Shown here: in pieces, positions 35,065-43,455 of the stretch
Layout of the letters: each line of letters starts with the position of its first letter
Numbering within the stretch: position 1 is the first letter of the stretch
From: Yinghuangia soli
GTDB lineage: Bacteria > Actinomycetota > Actinomycetes > Streptomycetales > Streptomycetaceae
Length of the DNA: 64,000 nt
NCBI RefSeq assembly: GCF_021502675.1
Contig: NZ_JAKFHA010000020.1
Coordinates: 1 to 64,000 of the forward strand
Direction: 5' to 3'
Program-made: the position numbers and the translations under genes
The notes under the pieces: model-generated
The model's database searches: none
Told to the model about the DNA's origin: nothing
Seen by the model: the letters and a program-made list of their open reading frames with translations, nothing else

Positions 35065-35862
35065 ATGCCGGACACGCAATACGAAGACCTGCTCCGCCAC
35101 GTCCTCGCCACGGGCACCCGCAAGGAAGACCGCACAGGGACCGGGACGCGGTCGGTCTTCGGCCACCAGCTCCGCTACCCGCTGTCCGACGGCTTCCCGC
35201 TGATCACCACCAAGAAGGTCCACTTCCGCTCGATCGCGTACGAGCTGCTTTGGTTCCTGCGCGGCGACTCGAATGTCTCCTGGCTGCGCGAGAACGGCGT
35301 CACGATCTGGGACGAATGGGCGGCACCGGACGGCGACCTCGGTCCCGTCTACGGCGTGCAGTGGCGCTCGTGGCCCGCCCCGGACGGCCGGCACATCGAC
35401 CAGATCGGCGAAGTCCTGCGTACGCTGCGCGAAGACCCCGACTCCCGCCGCATCATCGTCTCGGCCTGGAACGTCGCCGACATCCCGCGGATGGCGCTCG
35501 CGCCCTGCCACGCGTTCTTCCAGTTCTACGTCGCGGACGGCCGGCTGTCCTGCCAGCTGTACCAGCGCAGCGCCGACCTGTTCCTCGGCGTACCGTTCAA
35601 CATCGCGAGCTACGCCCTGCTGACGCACATGATCGCCGAGCAGGTCGGCCTCGGCCTCGGCGACTTCATCTGGACCGGCGGCGACTGCCACATCTACGAC
35701 AATCACCAGGACCAGGTCCGTACGCAACTGGCGCGCGACGCACGACCGTTCCCGACGCTGAGCCTCAAGCCGGCGCCGAGCCTGTTCGACTACGACTACG
35801 ACCACTTCGTCCTGGACGGCTACGACCCGCACCCTGGCATCAAGGCACCTGTGGCGGTGTGA
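35065..35862 (+). CDS. thyA: Thymidylate synthase ThyA
   Basis: A 265-residue folate-dependent thymidylate synthase that methylates dUMP to dTMP. The order of motifs is complete: [48 protein letters not shown], the catalytic Cys in [30 protein letters not shown] and CHIYDNH. The length matches the E. coli type. Many actinomycetes use ThyX instead, so a ThyA is worth noting. No dihydrofolate reductase gene follows. It is convergent with the NLR gene, with only 9 bp between the stops. Confidence 0.96.
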   Translation: MPDTQYEDLLRHVLATGTRKEDRTGTGTRSVFGHQLRYPLSDGFPLITTKKVHFRSIAYELLWFLRGDSNVSWLRENGVTIWDEWAAPDGDLGPVYGVQWRSWPAPDGRHIDQIGEVLRTLREDPDSRRIIVSAWNVADIPRMALAPCHAFFQFYVADGRLSCQLYQRSADLFLGVPFNIASYALLTHMIAEQVGLGLGDFIWTGGDCHIYDNHQDQVRTQLARDARPFPTLSLKPAPSLFDYDYDHFVLDGYDPHPGIKAPVAV

Positions 35863-35871
35863 CCGGCCGCT

Positions 35872-38244
35872 TCACCGGCCTGATTGCCCATATCCCGTGC
35901 TGCCCCAAGCAGCTCTCACTGCCGCGGCTCGGGCCTCGTCGGCACGCTTGGCGTCAGGATGGTGCGCCCCGTAGCGCCGCGTCCAGTCAGCGTGGATTGT
36001 GGCCAATGCAAGCGCCCGTGACCACGCATCGCCGCTGTACTCCGCCAGCGTGGCCCGGGCGTCGAGGACGTCGGGGTGGTCCATGCCGACCGTCCCCGCG
36101 CACACGACGATTTCCCGGGCGAGTTCGGCGATGGCCGCACTGCGTGCGGTCGCGTCGTCGCCCGCCTTGTCGACCGCCAGCCGGGCAACGGCCACGGCGA
36201 CGATGAGTCCGACCGGGTGTCCGTACCCCAGAAGCACCTGCCGAGGTTGACGAAACCCATTGAGCGCTTCTGCCGTCAGCCTATGAGCCCCTGTCGCGGC
36301 AATCCGCAGTTCCGCCTCGACCACACGCGGGTGCCGGCGTCCGAGGACCGCGGTCGCCTCTCTCATCGTGTCGACTTCGTCGTCGGTCGGTGCCGAGCCA
36401 TCCGCCCGTGCCCGCACCTCCAGTGCCAAGGCGATGCGGAACTCGGCGGTGACAGGATGCTGCCGACCGAGCCGGGCTGCCATCTCGGCCACTGCACTCT
36501 CGAGTGCGGCCGGCGGCTGATCGGGGCGCGCTTTCGAACAGGCGATTCCGAAGCGCCCGAGCGCGATCAGCCGTTCAGGGCCCGACGGACCGACACGTCC
36601 TTCGAGCATGGGTACGAGGACTGCGAGTTCCTGCTCCGCATCGGCGGGGCGCCGATCCTTGGTCATCGCGTGCGCCAGTTGCGAGCGGGTGATCAGGACG
36701 TCCAGGTCGCCGGCGCCGAGTGTCGTCGTGGATTCCGCCACCAACTCCGACAGCTCAGAAACCTCGACCCGTACATTTCCGGACTCGCCCGACCAGCGAA
36801 GAGACTCACGGAGCAGGCGCAGAAACGTGCGCGGGTCCGGACCGGAGACGAAATTGCGGTCCCTGTCGGAGTCCGCGTCCTCGAAGCAGCTGAGGCAGTC
36901 CCTGGCCACCCGTGCCGCATTCAAGCGGCGCCCCGTGTTGCCAAGTGTCTCGATGAGCGGGAAGACGAGTGGGTGGACGTCAATGGCGTCACCGTCACCG
37001 TCGCTGTGGTCGCGAGACACAAATATGGCCAAGCCGAGTGCGATCACGTACTTCGCACTGTCGGTAAAGCTGTCCGTAACCACCTCGTCCGCCGGACTGT
37101 GCGGCCAGGACTCCAGCAGGCCATCGGCGAGCACCCGCACGCGTGTGGCCTCGTCCGGTTCGCCGCGGGGCCCGAATGCCACGCCGAGTAGTGGCGGTGC
37201 GGGCCAGATCGCGGCACCGTCCGTCCCGTCCAGCAACGAGTACGTCCGCAGGAGCGACAATGCCTCCTCCGGATCGGCGCCACCGAGGTGTCGTCGCACC
37301 GCGTCGCTGGTGAATACCGCGACCGGGAACGGGTCCAGCGGCATCATGCCCAGCAGTTTCGCCATGACCCGAGCAGCGCGGTCGTCGGGCAATGCGGCGT
37401 TTACCGCAGTCGTCAACTCTTCGTGTACGGCAGGCGTCCACACCCTCGCGCATACGTCCTGGACAGGCTCGGAGTTGCGCGACACGTCCGGCCAACGACC
37501 TTTTTCGACAGCGCAGCTCGCAACACGTTCCACCAACATCGGCACGCTGCCGAGATCGTCGAGTGTCCAATTCACAGAGCCTGGTGATGCAAGGTCGTGT
37601 TCCTCGGCCACGGCCGACAGAAAGTCGATGCGCTCGTCCTTCGTGAACGCGCCGACCTCGACCTGACGCCACGTCGGCCCCGGAGACGGGACATCGCGCC
37701 GCCGGGTCGTCACCATGGTCAGCCCGCCGGCGCGGCGCGGCGGCAACAACCCGCGCACATCGCCAGGTTCCCGGACACCGTCGAGCACGACGACCCAGCT
37801 GTGCTTCGTGGATTCCGCCCAGTTCAGAAAGCGCTCCGCGGCACGGTCCCGATCCGTCGGCGCGGGCCTGACGACGTACCGGCAAGCGTCCGCGTACGCG
37901 TCCAGGACCGCCTCGCGCGTCGCTGCCGAGATCCAGACCACAAGGTCCTGGGACTCGGCGAATTGCCGAGCGAAGTGGGCGGCGAGACATGTCTTTCCGG
38001 TACCAAGGCCACCGACCAGGGCAACGTACGGCGTCTCGTGCTTGTCGAACCCGTACGTCGCAACGGCGAGTCGGGTGAGCGACTCGGTCTCGATGAACTG
38101 CCGGGGCTTCCTCGGAATGACGCCCACCTCGGCCGGGAACGTCGGCGGCGTGTACGAACCCCCGTAGTGCGTCACATGGTTGACGTGGTTCGCCTGCCCG
38201 ACCGCGACGGATCCGTACTGCGCGACCAGACCGCTGCCGGCCAC
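35872..38244 (-). CDS. STAND/NLR-type ATPase with TPR-like C-terminus and N-terminal RHIM-like motif
   Basis: A 790-residue NOD-like protein. Residues 10-28 (YGSVAVGQANHVNHVTHYG) resemble the RHIM amyloid core, V-x-V-G-x-x-N. A linker ends at IPRKPRQFIE, followed by the NTPase with Walker A GGLGTGKT near residue 78, Walker B VVVLDGV near 150 and sensor-like TMVTTRRRD. The C-terminal 350 residues are helical repeats of TPR type with GRQHPVTAEF and GRRHPRVVEAE, which would sense a ligand. The GTG at 38244 has no strong ribosome site; it lies 32 bp after the small gene upstream, so co-translation is likely. NLRs of this form act as immune or programmed-death switches. Confidence 0.85.
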   Translation of the reverse strand: MAGSGLVAQYGSVAVGQANHVNHVTHYGGSYTPPTFPAEVGVIPRKPRQFIETESLTRLAVATYGFDKHETPYVALVGGLGTGKTCLAAHFARQFAESQDLVVWISAATREAVLDAYADACRYVVRPAPTDRDRAAERFLNWAESTKHSWVVVLDGVREPGDVRGLLPPRRAGGLTMVTTRRRDVPSPGPTWRQVEVGAFTKDERIDFLSAVAEEHDLASPGSVNWTLDDLGSVPMLVERVASCAVEKGRWPDVSRNSEPVQDVCARVWTPAVHEELTTAVNAALPDDRAARVMAKLLGMMPLDPFPVAVFTSDAVRRHLGGADPEEALSLLRTYSLLDGTDGAAIWPAPPLLGVAFGPRGEPDEATRVRVLADGLLESWPHSPADEVVTDSFTDSAKYVIALGLAIFVSRDHSDGDGDAIDVHPLVFPLIETLGNTGRRLNAARVARDCLSCFEDADSDRDRNFVSGPDPRTFLRLLRESLRWSGESGNVRVEVSELSELVAESTTTLGAGDLDVLITRSQLAHAMTKDRRPADAEQELAVLVPMLEGRVGPSGPERLIALGRFGIACSKARPDQPPAALESAVAEMAARLGRQHPVTAEFRIALALEVRARADGSAPTDDEVDTMREATAVLGRRHPRVVEAELRIAATGAHRLTAEALNGFRQPRQVLLGYGHPVGLIVAVAVARLAVDKAGDDATARSAAIAELAREIVVCAGTVGMDHPDVLDARATLAEYSGDAWSRALALATIHADWTRRYGAHHPDAKRADEARAAAVRAAWGSTGYGQSGR

Positions 38245-38276
38245 GGCCGCCGGGGCCGGGGTTTCGCCGGACGCGG

Positions 38277-38723
38277 TCAGGCCTGTGCCGCGTCCGGCCG
38301 GGTAGGGTTTGTGATAGACACATCACCCATCACCACCGCCGCAGCGGAGCCGCGATCGGCTTCGACGCGTACGTCCCCGGCGATGGAGATACTCCGCTGC
38401 GCAGCTTCGAAGATTCGCCGCAACTCCGATGCCAGCAGCTGCCGTTCCGAAGCATCGAGACCCTCGATCAAGTCCTCGAAGCGGGTCTGCCAAGACGCCG
38501 CAGCCCGGCCGCGAACCACGACCAACGTGCCCGGGTCCGCAGCCGCAAGTTCGGCGGCAGTACGGTCCAGACGTTGCGCGGTCACCTGCACGTCCGCCGG
38601 ACGACCGCGCCCGAACAGCCGGGCCACCCGGTCGCGGAACCCCTGCCACGCGTCCGTCCCGGCGGCCTGCACCACGGCAGCCCCACCCGCCGACGCCAAT
38701 GCGATCATCGCCTGGTCCAGCAC
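38277..38723 (-). CDS. Small putative membrane effector with C-terminal amyloid-like segment
   Basis: A 148-residue protein. Residues 4-22 (QAMIALASAGGAAVVQAAG) form a Gly/Ala hydrophobic helix able to enter a membrane, followed by helical segments (FRDRVARLFGRG, RFEDLIEGLDASERQLLASE). The last 35 residues are beta-prone: SISIAGDVRVEADRGSAAAV, then VMGDVSITNP. The GSxAx...V pattern echoes the start of the NLR encoded next (GSVAV...V). In known bacterial amyloid-signalling pairs, a Bell-type death domain carries such a motif at its C-terminus. GTG at 38723 follows GGGGGG; TAAAAT upstream may be a -10 box. Confidence 0.7.
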   Translation of the reverse strand: MLDQAMIALASAGGAAVVQAAGTDAWQGFRDRVARLFGRGRPADVQVTAQRLDRTAAELAAADPGTLVVVRGRAAASWQTRFEDLIEGLDASERQLLASELRRIFEAAQRSISIAGDVRVEADRGSAAAVVMGDVSITNPTRPDAAQA

Positions 38724-38860
38724 GCGCCCCCCAAAGCCCTGTGGTACCAGGCATTTTACGACCGGCACCTCGGCGCCGCCCGCACATCGGCTCCACCGGT
38801 CGCACCCGCATCACAGCCACTGCCACTGCCACTGCCACCGCCACTGCCACTGCCGCTACA

Positions 38861-41800
38861 TCACGGCGCCCTCACATACGCCGCGCTGAACAACGCGTCG
38901 GCAGGGGTCCCCGCCGCGTTGTGGCAGTAGACGTCGACGCTGACAGCCGGTGCGGCGCTGTACGAGTTCACGGTGCCGAGGTGGCAGTAGCTCCCCGGGG
39001 TACGGGCCTGCACCTGGGCCGTGTCGAGCAGGGGTTTGGCCAGGTCGGGGTAGGTGAGCCGGTAGTGGCCGGTGGCCGGGTGGGTGATGGTGGGGAGGCC
39101 TCCCGTGCTGAACGACCGGGCGGCGTCCACGGCCGGTGCACCGGGGTTCCCGGTGAGGGCGGTGTACGCGGCGGGCGTACCGGCCTCGTGGTGGAGGCCG
39201 TTGGCCTGGGTGTAGCTGAGCAGCCATTGACTGTCCGCCGGTTCGGCGGTGGCGCCGGATTGGAGCCGGTAGCAGCCCACGGTGATCTCCAGCGCGGTGT
39301 CCAGCGAACGGGTGTTCTCCGCTTCGCAATGCGCGGGCGGGCCGCTCCCGTACGGGGTGAGCTGGGTGTACCCGTTGGCCGCGGCGAAGGCCGCGCCCTG
39401 CAAGGTCACGAGGTAGCGGCCGGGGGCCAGCCGCTGGACGCTGTTGGTGCGTCCGGCCGAGTTGAACGTACCGCTGTTGACCGCCGGTTCGAGTCCGCTG
39501 CTGCCGTTCGGTGCGTCGTAGCGGAGGGTGGCGTAGGGCGTGCCGCCGGTCGTCGGGGCGGCGAAGAACACCATGAACCACCAGTCGATCGGCGCCCCGT
39601 TCTGGTCGTGGCAGGCAACCTGGACCAGTTGGTCGGGGCCGTCCGGTCGGAGATCGGCGACGCGGCAGGACCGCCCCCGGTAGACCGTGCGGGTCGCGGT
39701 GACGTGCGCGGTGCCGGCGTCGGACGCCACATCGGGGAGCCGGACCAGGTACGTGCCGGTGCCGGTGCGGGTGACCGTGGCACGCCGCTGGGCGGTGGCG
39801 GGGTCGCGGCGGCCGGTGGTCCATTGGAACCTGGTGTCCGCCACCGTCTCGGTCCCGATGGGCGCGGTCGCCTGGTCGGCGTACGCGAAACCCCAGCGCG
39901 GCGGCGGCGAAGCCGGTGCGGTGGCACCGCGCAGCGCATCGAGCATCTCGAGGACTTGGCGGTCGCTCTCCGGCTTGCTGATCCCCGGGTGCGGAGGATC
40001 GGGCAGCGGGACACGCGCCTCGGGAGTGTCGCCGATGCGGAACAACAGGCTGCGCCAGTCGTCGTGCCCCATGAGGCCGTTTTGATAGCCGTACGCCGTA
40101 CGGTAGTTGGTTCCCTGCGGGACTACGGGGACGTCGTTGCCCGTCGCCGGGGTGGAGCAGATGCCGTCGAAGCCGGCGATGATCGTCTTGCCCAGCAGAT
40201 CGTCTCCGGCGACCGGCGACGTCTGGAGCTGCCCGGGCGGCTGTCCGGCAATGTCGGCGGCCTTCACGCAGACTTCCCAGGCACTGAGCAGATGGACGGT
40301 TGCCGTCCCGGCAGGGGCGGTGATGGTCCCATTGCCGTCCCAGTCCAACGGCCCTGTCGCATCGCCGACACGCAAAGTGCGGGTGGCGTCGGGCCAGACT
40401 GCCACCGAGTCGAGGCCGGCGCCGATGCCGATGCCGGCCCGTTCGTCGAGGGCGTTCGCGACCAACGTGGGGAGCTCGGCGCGGGAGTAGTCCAGGTGGC
40501 TCACCGACTCCAGGAGCTGACGACTCGTCGCCAGGTTGAAATCGGTGCCGGCCGGCATCCGGCCCAAGGCGGCCGTCCACGCACTGAAGTCCGGGATGCC
40601 GGCGGCCTGGTACCGGTAGTTCATCACCGACAGGTAGTTCGGCTTGAAGTTCGCGTGGTCGCCGCCGCCGTGGTGCAGGCCCAGCGCGTGGCCCAGTTCA
40701 TGGACGAAGGTGGCGGACTCTTCCCGTTCCGTATGGCTCCCCCAGCTGCCGAGGGTCACCACGAAGTCGTTCTGCTTGGGGCCCCAGCAGCAAGCGCCGC
40801 TGCTGCTCGTCCCGTTGTGGTTGTCCCCCCAGAGGCTGTAGAAGAAGGAACCCTCCCGCCACGGCGCGAAGTTCGTGCTCCGGATCTGCGCGAACATCGA
40901 CCCGGGCTGCGATGGCTGCAGCGCTGTCGCCCGTTGTGCCGGGCTGACCTGCACCGCCTGCGACACGTCGATCAGGAGCTGGACGCCGCTCTTGGCGGTC
41001 CACCCGTAGGGGCAGGAAGCGGCAGGCTGCGTGGGGGCGGTGGTGAACATGTGGCGCGCTTCGTCCAGCGCACCCCGGCGGGGCCGGTCCGAGCCCGAGG
41101 TCGCGTTCAGCCAGTCGATCTCCACGGCCACGGTGCGACGGCAGGGATCGGAGCCGAAGGCGGGCAGCCAGGTGTCGAGTTCCCCGTCGTGCGGGATCCC
41201 GAATAGTTCCACGCGGTCGGTCAGGCCGTCGCCGTCGGTGTCGAGGGCGGGTTCGGGGAGCGGCAGGGGGCCTTCGACGGAGCTCCACGTCTGGTCGGCG
41301 TTCTTGAAGAACCGGTGGATCGGTCCGTCGTAGACCGGTCGGTCCAGGTAGACCTGGCCGGTGTCCCGATCGGTGATGCGCAGCCCCTGCAGATCCCAGT
41401 TGTCGGCCCCGATGTCGGGCGCTTCGCTGATGTGCCGGATCTCGAAGCCCCGGAACAGCGCGGCCTGGGGAACGCAGGGCGACAGAGAGGCGTTCCAGGT
41501 GAAGGTGGCGAAGTCGTCGTCCCAGGTTCCGCCCGAGTGGTAGCGGGTGCCGTCCGGACGGTCGGGGATCCAGTCCCCGTCGGAGTCCAGGTACGTCACC
41601 GGTTCGTGGATGCCGTCGGAGTCGACGTCCTCGAAGATGACCGGCTGTCCGCCGAACCGGATCTCCTCTTTGGAGTCGTTGCGCAGCCCCCACTCGCCGG
41701 TGCTGACCGTAATGGCGAGTCGGCAGATCTGCGTGGGATCGACGAAGGTGTTGCCGAGCCCGCGCGGCGTGCCGTCCCACAGGTTGTCGAAGTTCTTGCG

Positions 41801-42319
41801 GAACCGGTGCAGGTAGCCGGTGTCGGCCGTCTGGTCGAAGTACACCTGGCCGCTGTCGGGATCGACGATGCGCAGCGCCTTGAGGTCCCAGTTGTCCGCG
41901 CAGCAGTCATCGGCGGGCGAGCGGTGCTTGAACCGGAAGCCGTACGACAGTTCCGCGTTCGACACGCACCGCTCCAGGCGGGCGTTCCAGTGGAATGTGG
42001 TGTGCGGGGTGTCGTTGGTGCCTCCGCTGCGCTCGGTGCTTCCGCCGTCCGCGTCGGCCGTACCGTCGCCGTCGGCGTCCTCGAAGATCACGTCCACCGG
42101 ATCCCCGTTGGCGCCGCCGAACGACACGCTCTCGATGGAGTCGTTCCGCAGCCCCCACTCACCGGTGGTCAGCGTGAAGCTCAGCTTGCAGACGACGCGC
42201 TCCTCCGCCTGGGCCGTCGTGGACGCCAGCGCCACCAGGGCCCCGGCCACGAGACTGAGCACCAGCGCGAACCGTACGACCGCCCCGCACACCACGCGAC
42301 CCGAACGCGGTAACCCCAT
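38861..42319 (-). CDS. Large secreted metzincin-type zinc protease
   Basis: A 1152-residue exported protein. The signal peptide ends at AQA near residue 37. Two repeats follow, each starting TGEWGLRNDS and continuing with a C...FRFKH or FEIRH and ADNWDLxxLRI core. Next comes a DTDGDGLTD calcium-type loop, then the catalytic zinc site HELGHALGLHH near residue 539 (HExxHxxGxxH) with YLSVMNY as the Met-turn. About 550 C-terminal residues hold several beta domains with paired cysteines. ATG at 42319 has GGAG upstream. It is monocistronic and divergent from the alpha/beta hydrolase. Physiological substrate unknown. Confidence 0.85.
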   Translation of the reverse strand: MGLPRSGRVVCGAVVRFALVLSLVAGALVALASTTAQAEERVVCKLSFTLTTGEWGLRNDSIESVSFGGANGDPVDVIFEDADGDGTADADGGSTERSGGTNDTPHTTFHWNARLERCVSNAELSYGFRFKHRSPADDCCADNWDLKALRIVDPDSGQVYFDQTADTGYLHRFRKNFDNLWDGTPRGLGNTFVDPTQICRLAITVSTGEWGLRNDSKEEIRFGGQPVIFEDVDSDGIHEPVTYLDSDGDWIPDRPDGTRYHSGGTWDDDFATFTWNASLSPCVPQAALFRGFEIRHISEAPDIGADNWDLQGLRITDRDTGQVYLDRPVYDGPIHRFFKNADQTWSSVEGPLPLPEPALDTDGDGLTDRVELFGIPHDGELDTWLPAFGSDPCRRTVAVEIDWLNATSGSDRPRRGALDEARHMFTTAPTQPAASCPYGWTAKSGVQLLIDVSQAVQVSPAQRATALQPSQPGSMFAQIRSTNFAPWREGSFFYSLWGDNHNGTSSSGACCWGPKQNDFVVTLGSWGSHTEREESATFVHELGHALGLHHGGGDHANFKPNYLSVMNYRYQAAGIPDFSAWTAALGRMPAGTDFNLATSRQLLESVSHLDYSRAELPTLVANALDERAGIGIGAGLDSVAVWPDATRTLRVGDATGPLDWDGNGTITAPAGTATVHLLSAWEVCVKAADIAGQPPGQLQTSPVAGDDLLGKTIIAGFDGICSTPATGNDVPVVPQGTNYRTAYGYQNGLMGHDDWRSLLFRIGDTPEARVPLPDPPHPGISKPESDRQVLEMLDALRGATAPASPPPRWGFAYADQATAPIGTETVADTRFQWTTGRRDPATAQRRATVTRTGTGTYLVRLPDVASDAGTAHVTATRTVYRGRSCRVADLRPDGPDQLVQVACHDQNGAPIDWWFMVFFAAPTTGGTPYATLRYDAPNGSSGLEPAVNSGTFNSAGRTNSVQRLAPGRYLVTLQGAAFAAANGYTQLTPYGSGPPAHCEAENTRSLDTALEITVGCYRLQSGATAEPADSQWLLSYTQANGLHHEAGTPAAYTALTGNPGAPAVDAARSFSTGGLPTITHPATGHYRLTYPDLAKPLLDTAQVQARTPGSYCHLGTVNSYSAAPAVSVDVYCHNAAGTPADALFSAAYVRAP

Positions 42320-42508
42320 GGCGACTCCGCTCCCCCCGCCCCGACCCAGAGCACCCCCGCAGGCGTCTCCCCCAACGCCTCCCATCGTGCACCCAAACAG
42401 ATGATCGACACGGCGAATCCCACGAAAGCGCAGGTCACAGCCGCAGTACGTGCGTCCCCGAGCCGCCGCCACCGCGACACGCCCCGCCTCCGCACCTAGC
42501 CTGGAGAC

Positions 42509-43297
42509 ATGGCCAATGTGCAGGTCGGCGGGCTTGACGTCGCCTACGTACGCCTCGGCCAGGGCCCGCCCTTGGTCCTCGTACACGGAGCGGGCGTGGA
42601 CGGCCGCATGTGGCAGCCTCAACTCGACGGCCTGGAAGGCGAGTTCACCGTCGTTGCCTGGGACGAACCAGGCGCGGGACGGTCCTCCGATCTGCCGCCC
42701 GACTTCACCCTGGCGGACTTCGCGCACTGCCTCGCCGCCGTGATCGAGGCGCAGCACCTCGGCCCGGCCCACGTCGGCGGGCTGTCGTGGGGCGGCACAG
42801 TCGCCCTGGAGCTGTACCGCCACCACCCGGAGCTGGTGCGGACGCTGATCCTGGCCGACACATACGCCGGCTGGAAGGGCTCACTGCCTCCCGAAGAGGT
42901 GGCGGCCCGCGTCGAGGGCGCCCAGCGGATGCTCGCGGTGCCCCGTGACCAGTTCGATCCGACGTTCCCCGGATTGTTCGCCGGCGGTCCTCCCGCCGGT
43001 TTCGTTCCCCTGCTCGACGCGATGGCCGCCGAGGTACGGCCGGAGACCCTGGCGACGGAGCTGTCCCTCATGGCCGAGGCCGACCAGCGCGACCTCTTGC
43101 CCTCCGTCACGGTCCCGACCCTGCTCCTCTGGGGCGAGCTCGACGTACGCTCACCGCTGAGCGTCGCGTACGCCTTCCAGGACGCGATCCCGCACACCGA
43201 ACTCGCGGTGCTCCCCGGCGTCGGCCACGTCAGCAACCTCGAAGCACCGGACGGCTTCAACCACACCCTCCGCACCTTCTGCCGCGCCCACACCTGA
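42509..43297 (+). CDS. Alpha/beta hydrolase
   Basis: A 262-residue alpha/beta hydrolase. HGAGVDGRMW supplies the oxyanion region, the nucleophile elbow is GLSWGG (Ser near residue 94), the acid is in LWGELDVRSP and the catalytic His in VGHVSNLEAP. A short cap of about 60 residues lies between strands 6 and 7. ATG at 42509 has GGAG close upstream and TAGCCT as a possible -10 box. The sequence does not separate esterase, lactonase or dienelactone-type activity. Confidence 0.88.
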   Translation: MANVQVGGLDVAYVRLGQGPPLVLVHGAGVDGRMWQPQLDGLEGEFTVVAWDEPGAGRSSDLPPDFTLADFAHCLAAVIEAQHLGPAHVGGLSWGGTVALELYRHHPELVRTLILADTYAGWKGSLPPEEVAARVEGAQRMLAVPRDQFDPTFPGLFAGGPPAGFVPLLDAMAAEVRPETLATELSLMAEADQRDLLPSVTVPTLLLWGELDVRSPLSVAYAFQDAIPHTELAVLPGVGHVSNLEAPDGFNHTLRTFCRAHT

Positions 43298-43455
43298 CCG
43301 GGCCAAGGCGTTGCGTACGCCGCGGTCGGCAGCGCACCGCCCCCGCCCGACGGCACCGCGGGCGCGTGTGATGTGGTCATGGCGTGGCCTGCGATGGTTG
43401 GCTACAGCCGGAGTGTTCATGGAATCGGGAGCGGCGCGGCGCCGGGTGCGGCGGC

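Noticed and set aside
33481-35862. Terpene biosynthetic gene cluster
   Set aside because: Only the cyclase is present; thyA and the small secreted peptide are not tailoring genes.
35872-38244. Member of the FxSxx-COOH peptide system
   Set aside because: The NTPase-TPR layout is similar, but no FxSxx peptide or radical SAM gene is nearby.
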